From: Salpingoeca rosetta
Lineage: Eukaryota; Opisthokonta; Choanoflagellata; Craspedida; Salpingoecidae
NCBI RefSeq assembly: GCF_000188695.1
Contig: NW_004754896.1
Location: 558,030 to 570,529 of the forward strand
Reading direction: 5' to 3'
Length of the DNA stretch: 12,500 bases
The translations under genes were made by a program, and so were the position numbers. The first letter of the stretch is position 1. Every line of letters begins with the position of its first letter. Below the pieces are notes generated by a model. That model searched no databases. It was not told where the DNA came from and saw only the letters and a list, made by a program, of their open reading frames with translations. This document shows, piece by piece, positions 1 to 12,500 of the stretch.

Positions 1-714
1 GGCGTGGGCAACATGTCCGCGCAGAAGTCATCATCATCATATCATATCATCATCGACACGCACACAGCGCCAATCCACGGCCACCACGGCGCAATCACGC
101 CGCCCACAGCACGCGAGGGACACAGCAGCACATTGCCTGCAAGCAGCAGAGGCGGTGTGCCTGCAGGCAGCGAAACTTCCGCCACCAACACCACGGCCAC
201 ACCACCGCCATCGCAGCCGATTGAGCGGGAAATGGCAGACATGCATGCGGTACACTTGTTGGCGTCGTCGTCATCACCCCCACCATCATCGATGAAGGTT
301 CCTGCTGCGCTGTTGGCAGAAACCAACGTGGATGCTATCAATGATGATGATGACGATGATGACGATGATGACGATGATGACGACGATGCTGGTGCTGGTG
401 TTGTGAGAAGTCGTCAGCGTCATTGTGGTGCACTTCACGATGTCACACCAACACCAGCAAGTGTTGGTCGTGCTGGCGTCAACGGCGAACGGAGCGGCAC
501 CAGTTCACGTCACCCTGTTGGTGGAAGCCGTCATCGTTGCAGCACGGTTGTTGGCAGCGTGCAGCGGACGCGGAGTGGCGGTGGCGTTCCTGTTGTGGTC
601 ATGCACACGCCTGCGGCCGTCACCCCGCCTGCCTCTGTTGATGTGGAGCACATGGCTGCGCTTCAGCGTGCCTGGCAAGCCCAAATTTCCTCCTCCTCGT
701 CATCAGAATCCTAA
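1..714 (+). CDS. 3' end of an unrecognised low-complexity protein with a poly-Asp run (partial)
   Basis: The frame is open from the first base of the window to the TAA at 712-714, so the true start is probably upstream; an internal ATG at 13 is also possible. The translation is Ser/Thr/His/Pro-rich. Around codons 113-128 it has a run of about 16 Asp written in mixed GAT and GAC. That mixture suggests selection on protein rather than pure triplet slippage. The last residues are a short helix-like stretch (VEHMAALQRAWQAQ) followed by a Ser-rich end. A palindrome at 158-169 reads Val-Pro-Ala-Gly here and could instead be a 3' splice site, so the part before 168 may be intron. No domain or family is recognised. 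An acidic run in a disordered protein often means a nuclear or chromatin-associated protein, but that is inference. The next gene starts 3 kb downstream on the same strand. Confidence 0.45.
   Translation, partial: GVGNMSAQKSSSSYHIIIDTHTAPIHGHHGAITPPTAREGHSSTLPASSRGGVPAGSETSATNTTATPPPSQPIEREMADMHAVHLLASSSSPPPSSMKVPAALLAETNVDAINDDDDDDDDDDDDDDDAGAGVVRSRQRHCGALHDVTPTPASVGRAGVNGERSGTSSRHPVGGSRHRCSTVVGSVQRTRSGGGVPVVVMHTPAAVTPPASVDVEHMAALQRAWQAQISSSSSSES
134..145. repeat. Dispersed 12-mer TGCCTGCAAGCA (mixed form)
   Basis: Near-palindromic copy of the TGCYTGCARGCA family, 12 bases before a perfect copy at 158-169. Confidence 0.6.
158..169. repeat. Dispersed palindrome TGCCTGCAGGCA
   Basis: Perfect 12-base palindrome inside the first ORF, where it is read as Val-Pro-Ala-Gly. 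Same sequence as 4885-4896, 6838-6849, 10008-10019 and 11753-11764. Confidence 0.75.
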
Positions 715-726
715 CACGCATTGCGT

Positions 727-860
727 TGTGTAAATGTGTGTGTGTTTGTGTGTAAATGTGTGTGTGTAAATGTGTGTGTGTATGTGCGTGTGTGTGTGTG
801 TGATGTGAATGGTGTGTGCGTGTGTGCTGTGTGTGCTGTGTGCTGTGTGTGCTCATGGAA
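727..860. repeat. Imperfect TG microsatellite
   Basis: Mostly TG dinucleotides broken by aaatg, tttg and ctg, immediately 3' of the first ORF. Confidence 0.9.
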
Positions 861-1048
861 GAGAAGCAGCATCATGTGCTTCACAACAGCACAACCCTCC
901 ACACATTCACGACAAACAAGCAAGCAAGGATCCCTTCCTTCCACCTTCCCCACTACACTTCATGCTGCCGTTTTGCTTTGTAATGGACCGACCGTTTCTA
1001 ATTTTTCTCTTCTGTTCGCACTTTAAGTAAAACATCGATATGCCCGCG

Positions 1049-1060
1049 TGCCTGCATGCA
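1049..1060. repeat. Dispersed 12-mer, one-base variant TGCCTGCATGCA
   Basis: Differs from TGCCTGCAGGCA by one base; in spacer DNA. Confidence 0.4.
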
Positions 1061-2233
1061 CGAAACCGTTCGCTACCATGTGCGTGTCAACTTGCTCACG
1101 ATTCACAACTTAAACGCCAGCTAGGCACGTATCGTCGCGTATTCCAAATCACGGTCACAGCTTTGTCCTGGTTTGAGCCTACATCACTTCCATTCGAGCG
1201 AAACATCGCCCCGTATGGCTGCGTATTGAAATCCGTTGGCGTTCACTTCCTCCACTTTGAGACGCGGTTGAGCGGACACATGCCCACCTTCCCTCTGGCG
1301 CATGCGCGTTCGTTGCAAGTGCTTTGCGACGTGTCGTGTGCGTCATGCATGTTGTGTGCGTCGTGCTGGGCGACCTTGCTTCTTGCTTGCTTGTGAGTGG
1401 GCGTCTTCCTTTGCAGTTCTTTCTTCGCGGCGGCGTGTTGGTTGTTGGATTGCTGGCTTGATGTTTGTGTGCATTTGCTTGTGCGGTTGCTTGCTTCGCG
1501 CTTTGTTCACGAGTTGGTTGGTGCGATAGCTGAGTTTCCACGTACCCGCTCCCTTGCTCGCCTCCACACAGTTGTGCTCGCCTTCCTTCTTTCGACTTCC
1601 AACTTGCTCGTGCGCGCGAGCTGGTCTTGCCCACATTGATGTACACAACGTGGTCGGGCGCAGCCAAGGTCTATCATCTCACTCAGCGAGCAACAAGCTC
1701 TCGCTCTGTGTGCGCATGTGTGCGCGTGCGTGTGTGACACGTCCCCTCTTTGTCTTTTGTTCCCTTCTTCCCATCGACCCCTCATCTGTCCTTCCCATCC
1801 TTCCTTGCATCCGCGCATCCATCCTTCCTTCCTTCGCCTGTTGTTTGTGTTTGTGTGTGACAGACAGCGCCGCCCCCTGTCGCACTTTTGTTTGTCTTGC
1901 GACTGTGTGTGCGATTGCGACGCAACGCCGCCACCGCCCCTCCCCCACTCAACAATTGTCGATCAAACAAGAGCAAACCCGACACAGCAAGAAGACAGCA
2001 GACGCAAGCGCTCGTGTGTGCATGCGTGCGCGTCTTTCTCTTCGCTCTTCCCTCCCGCCTTCGTCCTTGCGTTTGCTTCTGACAACTGGTCTTCTGACGG
2101 CTGGTCGTCTCTCAATCTTGTGAGAGAGGTGTGGTCACATTTCTCCGCTGCCACAATCACACAAGCACACCCACACGTCGTCCAAACGCCTGTGTGAGCT
2201 TGCCTCCGAAGGTTTGTTCTTTGTGACTATGTC

Positions 2234-2355
2234 TGTCTGCGTGTGTGTGTGTGTGTGTGCGTGCGTGTGTGTGTGTGTGTATGTGCGCATGTGTGTGCGT
2301 GCGTGTGTGCGTGCGTGTGTGTGTGCGTGTGTGTCTGTGTGCGTGTGCGTCTCCC
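2234..2355. repeat. TG/TGCG microsatellite
   Basis: Long GT tract interspersed with gcgtgc and gcatgt units. In reading frames it yields only Cys-Val or, on the other strand, His-Thr repeats. Confidence 0.9.
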
Positions 2356-2570
2356 ACCTCCTTGTGTGCATCTTGGTTGCGCCTGTCCGTCACATCCACG
2401 CCCCTTCAGAATCGACAGTGTCATCGCCCCACCACCCACATAGTCCAACCCCCCCCCACACACAACACTCGTGTCTTGCGCACATCATGAAGATGAAGGC
2501 TTCCATGCTTGCTTTCCATGCTTGCTTTCCATGTTCCATTTTTTCCTATCCTTCTCACCCAACTGTTGCT

Positions 2571-2618
2571 CACCACCATCACCACCACCACCACCACCAC
2601 CACCACCACCACCACCAC
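2571..2618. repeat. CAC triplet microsatellite
   Basis: Sixteen triplets, CAC apart from one CAT near the start. In one + frame it reads as 16 consecutive His, but the surrounding frame has no other protein-like character. Confidence 0.85.
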
Positions 2619-3353
2619 AGCGCCGTTGTTGCTGGAGAGGACAGCCGCGCAAAAGCAACACCACCAACACCAGCACCAGCACCAACAACAGCAATACCAG
2701 CAACATCACCAACAACCAGCAGCCATCAACCAACAGTCACCATCATCCATCCACCTACCTTCCGTTGCTTGCTTTCCAGCCACGTAGGTACTCCCTATTC
2801 GTGCCTCCATCCGCATGAAACGAACGGTCGTGCCATTCGTTTTGACTCAGCTCGCACACCATACGTTCCACACAACAACCACCACCACAACCACAAGCGC
2901 CAAGTCCAATGATTGCAGGGCGTGTCCAAAACCAATGTTGTCCCTGTTTGCAAAACCCACAAATTCAAAATCAACCTATCTGCCTACAGACACAAACACG
3001 TGATGCGTTGTTGTGATGATTCCCCAACCAACGCAAACACAGGGCGTCACATGCAGTGTTGTTGTTGTGTTGTGTTGTTGTGTGACTCACGGACAATCAC
3101 CTTGCCTTCTCCTTTCCCTCTTTTTTTTCTCGCGCCTTCAATTCTTCAACTTACATCGTCTGTTGTTCAGTGTCCCTTCATACCACCACCCATCACCGCC
3201 AACCCTCTTGTATCTCCTTGGATACAAAGATCATACCACACAGAGCTCACCACACAAGCGCGCATTCATTGCTACGTCGTAACCTTTGCTGCCAAGAAAG
3301 GTGTGTGTTCCCATTGTCCGGTTGTCCGATTGTCCTGCTATTTTAGCATGCGC

Positions 3354-3381
<28 letters not shown>
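3354..3381. repeat. Pure TG microsatellite
   Basis: Uninterrupted TG repeat of about 28 bases in the spacer upstream of the polyQ/Cys gene. Confidence 0.9.
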
Positions 3382-3384
<3 letters not shown>

Positions 3385-3533
3385 ACGCTGTTTCGTCTGC
3401 ATTTGCGTGCCTTGACTGTGGATGTGTAGTTCGCGCATGATATCCGTTCATTGGTTGCATTCTGTCTGTGGCTTGGTTGAGTCACATCAATACAACAACA
3501 CCAACAACATCCGCAGACTCGTCGCAGTTTCTG

Positions 3534-3570
3534 CCACCACCACCACCACCACCACCACCACCACCACCAC
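3534..3570. repeat. CAC triplet microsatellite
   Basis: Second, purer CAC array, about 230 bases before the start codon of the polyQ/Cys gene; it may lie in its 5' UTR or promoter. Confidence 0.85.
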
Positions 3571-3747
3571 ACCCATTTCTCGACCTCACACGGTTGTGCC
3601 CCGACCTGCCATGCATTTGTTCAGCAGCGTCTTCCCGGAGAGAAAACACGGCCACCAAGCAACAGCAAAGGCCCGAAGCAACAACGGCCGCAGACGCCAA
3701 TTAGCCACAGGAACATCAAACGCCACCGCAGCAAGCAGCAAGGTGCT

Positions 3748-3759
3748 TGCTTGCAAGCA
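3748..3759. repeat. Dispersed palindrome TGCTTGCAAGCA
   Basis: Perfect 12-base palindrome, 42 bases upstream of the start codon at 3801. The same sequence occurs at 10181-10192. Confidence 0.7.
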
Positions 3760-3791
3760 ATCAAAAGGAACAGACAAACCCCCTGATCCGT

Positions 3792-3800
3792 TGAGAAGCC

Positions 3801-3804
<4 letters not shown>
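3792..3804 (+). promoter_or_regulatory. Translation start context of the polyQ/Cys gene
   Basis: An in-frame TGA at 3792-3794 lies just before GCCATGG at 3798-3804. This is a strong Kozak-type context, with G at +4 but G rather than A at -3. It fixes the start at 3801 unless an upstream exon is spliced in after 3794. Confidence 0.6.
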
Positions 3805-8489
<4,685 letters not shown>

Positions 8490-9051
8490 TGGAGGACTTC
8501 AACAGCGCTGACAATGAGCGACCAAAAGTACAGCACTCGAAGTCATGTCTGGAACATCATCAGATGTGTGTTGTTTTCTTCATTTCAATGACGATCACGT
8601 TGGTGGTTTGGATTTGTTTGCTTCAGACCACATGCTTCGTACGTGGTGCCCATATCATCTCGTCATTTCGTTGTTGGCTGCGCTGTGCGTGTGCCCTGTC
8701 CAGCCATATTATCGTTTTTGCAACGAGCACAGTGCATGTACGTACAGTGTTGTGAACCTAGAGCCGCCTTTCACATGCTTGCATAACGAAGGCGTGGAGG
8801 GTGAGGTAGGTGTGTCTGTCTGTGTCTGTCTCTCTTGCTGTCTTATTCACCGTTTGGGGTTGACTCCTCAAGCGTGCGTTGGCCGAAGGTTGTTTATCGC
8901 CACGTTGTAGCTTCTAGATAGCTGCTTTCCCCTTGCTACATGCGTCTCCTCGTCATTCCTCACTTGCCCATATTTGGAGGGCACAAGTCATTGTGGCCCA
9001 TGCTTATTAACAAGTGTGCATGTTTTCTTTTGCTTCTGCTTGTTCCTCGAC

Positions 9052-9639
9052 ATGCGTTGCATGCACGCGCTGGGTTTGCTTCGCACATGCACCGTCGCGG
9101 CTTTGGTGCCCATTGTTTTGCCATGTTCTGATTTCATCGAGCTTGTTTCCGTGTCTCACGAGCGTACGCGCAAGTGGGCACTTTATTTAGCCGTTGTTGT
9201 GTACATGGGCTTGTTTTCCTCGTTTAATGGTTGTCTGCCTCAAGGCCTCCAGCCACTTGCGTTCGCGCGTGGTGCACGTGTTGTTTGCTGTGACATGTCA
9301 TTGTTTCATCCTCGTTATTCCTATCCGCTCATCTCGCGTGTACATGCTGTCATTTTTTTCTTATTCGCATCTTCTTCCACATTGCTTGCCTCGGCTGCCT
9401 CAACATGTGTTATTGTGCGCGTACTCAACCCACACTGCTGTCTGATCCTATTCATGGCGCCATTTCTGTTTTGTGCTCTTGCTTCTTATTTTGTTCGTCC
9501 ACGCATCAAGCAGCATAATTGCTTGCATGCATGCATGCGTTGTCTTATTGTGACTGTTCTCCCCACTACCTCCTGCCGCAAACAGATGGATGGTTGTTGG
9601 AGGACGCACACCGTTTTGCACAGTAAACACATGACATGA
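9052..9639 (+). CDS. Doubtful 195-codon hydrophobic ORF
   Basis: Uninterrupted from ATG at 9052 to TGA at 9637-9639, with three or four hydrophobic stretches that could be membrane segments. The DNA is T-rich, which by itself produces hydrophobic codons, and the start context is weak. It has no recognised motif and sits between convergent genes where 3' UTRs are expected. I think it is more likely non-coding. Confidence 0.15.
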   Translation: MRCMHALGLLRTCTVAALVPIVLPCSDFIELVSVSHERTRKWALYLAVVVYMGLFSSFNGCLPQGLQPLAFARGARVVCCDMSLFHPRYSYPLISRVHAVIFFLFASSSTLLASAASTCVIVRVLNPHCCLILFMAPFLFCALASYFVRPRIKQHNCLHACMRCLIVTVLPTTSCRKQMDGCWRTHTVLHSKHMT

Positions 9640-9650
9640 CCCATTTACTG

Positions 9651-9713
9651 TACGTGTGTGTGTGTGGGTGTGTGGGTGTGTATGTGTGTGTGTGGGTGTG
9701 TATGTGTGTGTAT

Positions 9714-9745
<32 letters not shown>

Positions 9746-9750
9746 CTGTC
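9651..9750. repeat. TG/TGGG microsatellite
   Basis: TG repeat with gtgggtgtgta interruptions, ending in tgtctgtctgtg. Confidence 0.9.
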
Positions 9751-9961
9751 TGTGTTTCGAGGGGACTGAGAAAGGAGTGTATGACTTGAAAGAAATGCTT
9801 CACATAGAACGCATTTGCACAAACATGACAACCTTTGAACCACTAAGCATCAATTCCGACTTGAGTGTTTGAGACATGAAACACGTGGGGAACAGCAGCC
9901 CTAACAACAGAGACAGACACACACACACACACACAGACACAGAAGGCGAATGCATGGCGGT

Positions 9962-10305
9962 TCACGATGCGTGGGAGACAGCCTTGCGCTCCATTGCTTT
10001 CCGTCGTTGCCTGCAGGCACACAAATTGCGTGATGGACACACAAATAGGGTTGAGATTAGCGAAGACAACACACTGGGGTGAAGGCAAGCACCGCAATGA
10101 AAACGCAGGAAGGGAGGTGAATGCATGCAGTCAAACATGACAGTGCAGGTTTGATAGTTGGGGGGGGGGGGGATTCGCGATGCTTGCAAGCAATTTGTGT
10201 TTGCGTACACTTCAAGGAAGGATTGGCCGCGCGGTGCTGCGTTGTTCCGCTCCCGCTCCCGCACACTCAACTTTTGCTGCTCAACGGACAGCGAAATCCT
10301 GCATG

Positions 10306-10345
<40 letters not shown>

Positions 10346-10569
10346 GGTGTTATGCGTGGCAATGTGTGCTCGATGCATGCCCCTGCATGTACGCACAGAG
10401 CAATTGTCATGACCCGCGCCAACATGAGCAAAAGTGTCATTGCAGTCTCACCATGCTGACGTCATCAGCCGCTGTTCGCGTTCAAATCGCGCGCGCTGTC
10501 GATCGAGCTCGCTCGTCTGAATGAAGGAGGGGGGGGGGTATGTATGCGTGGGTGTGTGGATGTGTGTGT

Positions 10570-10606
<37 letters not shown>

Positions 10607-10792
10607 GGCTCGTCCTCGCCATGTCCGGGAAAACACAGTCGCTCGACTTGATGTGTAAGGCGGCAGGACGCTTAACCCAAACTGACCAGTGTGCAGTGGA
10701 ATTTTAAACCACGTTGCCGTGTGTGCGTGGGTGTGAGTGTGAGTGTGCGTGTGCGTGAACGAAGGCTGTCAGCCGCAAGTTTGTTGCCGGCG

Positions 10793-10835
<43 letters not shown>

Positions 10836-12383
10836 GCATTCACACATCCCTGTCGTTGACCACGGTAAACGGAGCAAGCAGCTGCACCTTTGTGGCGATT
10901 TCTGCCTCAAGATCTTGAATCTTCTGCTGAAGCATTTGGATGTATTTTCCACCCTCCTAAGTGGTGGCAAGTGCCAAAGGATAGCACGTCCATGGGAGTT
11001 GATGTGCATATGCACGAGTGTGAGTGTGTGTGTGTGTGTGCGCATGCACAAGGTACACGCACAGCAAGCAAGAGGGTTTGTGTGATGCCATCCATACACG
11101 CAATGACACAGCAGCTACTCACCCCACTGCCATCGCCAGAGGTTGCAGCTGCAGCCGCAATCTTCTCATTCTCCAGCCGCTTGTAGTCCACACGCGCCTG
11201 GCGCAGTTGCTCTGCACACACGCGCACACACACACACAACAAACATACGTTGAGACACACACACACACACAGTAGCTGCGAGGCATTGCGTGACAACAGC
11301 GCTGAAGAGCAACGACAGCAGCGCACCTTTGACACGTTGCAGCTCGTCACTGCTGCCACCGCCACCGGCACCACTCTCCTTCAGTGCCAGGATCCTGATC
11401 AGCAACCAATGCACGATCAGTGGTGCGTTGGTTGTGAGGTGGTGATAATGAAGTGGAGTTGAGTGAAGATGGAGAAGCAACACACACACACACACACAGC
11501 GCATGCAAGCACACACACACACACACAGCGCATGCAAGCACACACACACACACATACACACACTCACACACACACCAACACCCAGCGCATGCAAGCACAC
11601 ACACACACACACATACACACACTCAGAGCACAGCGCACAGGGCAACTTACTTGCTGTTGAGCTCATCCTTCTGTGTGAGGATGGTTGTGATCTTCTTCAT
11701 CTGGTCTGCGTTCTCACGCGCAAGCTGATTCTTCTCCTCCATCAGGGCAGCGTGCCTGCAGGCAAAAAAACAAAAAACAAAGTGAGGCAAGATGTGGTGA
11801 TAGAGAGTGTGTTATTTGGTCAGCGCGTGCGTGAGTCCACGCACGCGTGTCGAGCGAGTCATAATGACTGTTGTGTCAGGGCTGACAGTGATGGTAGAAT
11901 ATTGAATGCAAAGACAGCACACATGGCACACGAAGTACACAAAGCGAAGCTCCTTCATGGTACTCAATGCCTGCAAGCAACACCGGCTCACCTCTCTTTG
12001 AGTTGTGCCAGCTCGTTGGACACCTTCTCCAGCTGTTGTGAGCAGGACGCAGCGAGAACAGCGGGGTTGAGTTACAGGAAACACACGGCAAGCACACAGG
12101 GCCACACTGGCACTTGTCACACGGCAGGGTAACAGGCACAAGAGACAACACACACACTCACATACACTTTCTCTCTCTTTCACACACACACACACTCACT
12201 CACTCCAAGCAGTCAGTCACTCACTCACTCAACCAAGCAACCACCGTTGCCCTCCCCCTCTCTTTCTCTCTTTCTCATCCTCTTCACCGCGGACAGCGGA
12301 CCGTGTTGAGTTTGTCCTGCACATCCTTCATCGCTGCATCTCGCGCCTTCTCAACAACCTCTTTCTGGTCAAGCCCGACCAGG
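9962..12383 (-). CDS. HOOK: Hook-family cargo adaptor, C-terminal coiled coil and tail (nine exons, N-terminus outside window)
   Basis: Exons on the - strand, 5' to 3': 12383-12302, 12032-11992, 11755-11651, 11394-11327, 11211-11123, 10956-10888, 10516-10452, 10298-10209, 10010-9962. All nine join in phase and encode 219 residues. Most exons read as heptad coiled coil (LEKVSNELAQLKER; KYIQMLQQKIQDLEAEI; TSELDRQRARFEREQRL), with a Gly/Ser linker GAGGGGSS. The coil ends in SAW and the tail has GQSFL-x2-QRR. From memory, animal Hook proteins end with SAWY after the coil and an SFL..QR motif in the tail, so I assign Hook. In known systems Hook proteins use an N-terminal Hook domain and coil to join dynein-dynactin to cargo through FTS and FHIP on endosomes; that N-terminal part is not in view. 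The stop is TGA at 9964-9962. The first intron's donor, gtccgc, is non-consensus. Confidence 0.75.
10008..10019. repeat. Dispersed palindrome TGCCTGCAGGCA at the last Hook 3' splice site
   Basis: On the - strand the acceptor reads tgcctgcag followed by GCA of the last exon, so the palindrome straddles the intron-exon boundary at 10011/10010. Confidence 0.7.
10160..10172 (+). repeat. G13 homopolymer
   Basis: Thirteen consecutive G inside the last Hook intron (C13 on the transcribed sense strand). The length may be unreliable. Confidence 0.85.
10181..10192. repeat. Dispersed palindrome TGCTTGCAAGCA
   Basis: Perfect 12-base copy within the last Hook intron, 17 bases from the exon edge at 10209. 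Confidence 0.7.
10307..10346. repeat. GTT triplet microsatellite (AAC on the Hook sense strand)
   Basis: About 13 GTT triplets beside the acceptor of the Hook exon at 10298; the sense strand reads AAC repeats, then acatgcag. Confidence 0.9.
10529..10606. repeat. G-run plus TG microsatellite within a Hook intron
   Basis: Ten G then mixed TG repeats. On the Hook sense strand the C-run lies a few bases before the acceptor cattcag at 10517 and probably serves as its pyrimidine tract. Confidence 0.85.
10796..10833. repeat. CA microsatellite within a Hook intron
   Basis: Nearly pure CA repeat of about 38 bases, in the 371-base intron between the exons at 10888 and 10516. Confidence 0.9.
11222..11271. 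repeat. CA microsatellite within a Hook intron
   Basis: Two CA blocks split by acaaacatacgttgag, just upstream (sense) of the acceptor at 11212. Confidence 0.8.
11479..11622. repeat. CA minisatellite with three AGCGCATGCAAGCAC units
   Basis: CA repeats carry three exact copies of a 15-base unit at 11498-11512, 11527-11541 and 11584-11598. The unit contains GCATGCAAGCA, which resembles the dispersed 12-mer. It lies in the Hook intron between exons 11651 and 11394. Confidence 0.85.
11753..11764. repeat. Dispersed palindrome TGCCTGCAGGCA at a Hook 3' splice site
   Basis: On the - strand a T-rich tract leads into tgcctgcag, then GCACGC of the exon starting at 11755. Second case of the palindrome straddling an acceptor. 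Confidence 0.75.
11968..11979. repeat. Dispersed 12-mer TGCCTGCAAGCA inside a Hook intron
   Basis: On the - strand it reads tgcttgcaggca, 12 bases after the donor gtgagc. It looks like an acceptor, but an intron this short is not credible. Confidence 0.6.
12150..12235. repeat. CA and CTCA microsatellite within a Hook intron
   Basis: CA blocks, ttctctctctttc, then tandem CTCA and CAGT units. Confidence 0.8.
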
Positions 12384-12500
12384 CTACGGATGGTTTGTTT
12401 TGGTGTGTGTGTGTGGGGGGGGGGAGGGGGAAGCGAAGTGGTGGTGAGTGTGGGGTGTGAGTGAAGTGGTGGTGGTGAGGTCAGACGTTCGCATGCTAGT
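12384..12500 (-). other. Start of a further Hook intron running off the window
   Basis: From the acceptor catccgtag at 12384 outward the sense strand is CA- and CCA-rich with a C-run, and no exon-like coding stretch is visible before the window ends. Confidence 0.5.

Larger units (their letters stand above)
715..3800. other. Spacer and likely 5' region of the polyQ/Cys gene; no supported gene
   Basis: About 3.1 kb with only short ORFs, most of them translations of dinucleotide or CAC repeats. ORFs at 1040-1396 on the + strand and 1179-1667 on the - strand overlap each other and show no recognisable motif. Positions about 1390-2100 are markedly pyrimidine-rich on the + strand (runs of ctt, ccttcc, tttct). 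The reading frame of the next gene is closed by a TGA at 3792-3794, so it does not extend back into this region without splicing. The promoter and 5' UTR of the gene at 3801 should lie here, but I could not place a TATA box or initiator. Confidence 0.6.
8490..9961. other. Spacer between convergent genes, with 3' UTRs; one doubtful ORF
   Basis: Lies between the stop of the + strand gene at 8489 and the stop of the - strand Hook gene at 9962. The + strand is T-rich. I found no clear AATAAA for either gene. A TG microsatellite (9651-9750) and a short CA microsatellite (9916-9935) lie near the Hook end. Confidence 0.6.

Noticed and set aside
1179..1667. 162-codon - strand ORF
   Set aside because: No motif, overlaps a + strand ORF of equal quality, and its composition follows the local base skew.
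2571..2618. Poly-His as a vector-derived tag
   Set aside because: It is part of natural CAC microsatellites, also seen at 3534-3570, with no vector sequence nearby.
10840..10888. Hook ending by readthrough at about 10840
   Set aside because: Reading past the donor gives an early stop, but the exons at 10516, 10298 and 10010 continue the coil and Hook-like tail in phase.
11968..11992. A 19-base intron between gtgagc and cttgcag
   Set aside because: Too short to splice, and the downstream frame leaves the coiled-coil pattern; the acceptor at 11756 fits in phase.

Overview
The window is nuclear DNA from an intron-rich, GC-moderate unicellular eukaryote. Short GT-AG introns (about 110-370 bases), dinucleotide microsatellites inside introns and spacers, very long Gln/His/Asn/Asp runs in proteins and a Hook-family gene all point to a unicellular opisthokont. 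A choanoflagellate such as Salpingoeca is my best guess; this is inference, not proof. I saw no bacterial operon, tRNA, rRNA, CRISPR array or recognisable transposon.

Layout. (1) Positions 1-714, + strand: the 3' end of a low-complexity ORF with a poly-Asp run and a Ser-rich end. (2) Positions 715-3800: about 3.1 kb of spacer with TG and CAC microsatellites and a pyrimidine-rich stretch. (3) Positions 3801-8489, + strand: what I read as one four-exon gene of about 1312 codons. It has a Gln-rich N-terminal half with LxxLL-like hydrophobic islands, a ten-cysteine region assembled across three short introns, a His/Asp-rich linker, a 50-residue polyglutamine tract written almost only in CAA, and an acidic/aromatic C-terminus. 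The layout resembles a transcriptional regulator, but no family is recognised. (4) Positions 8490-9961: spacer between two convergent genes, T-rich, with one doubtful hydrophobic ORF. (5) Positions 9962-12383, - strand: nine exons (phase-consistent throughout) encoding the C-terminal 219 or so residues of a coiled-coil protein. Its end (SAW..., then GQSFL.xQR) looks like the tail of Hook cargo adaptors. The N-terminal part lies beyond position 12500.

The two main genes converge and have no obvious shared function. Hook proteins link cargo to dynein; the polyQ/Cys protein is probably nuclear. The strongest unexplained signal is a dispersed palindromic 12-mer, TGCYTGCARGCA, present about ten times in coding, intronic and spacer DNA. 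Twice it forms the 3' splice site of a Hook intron, and three times it encodes Val-Pro-Ala-Gly in the same phase.
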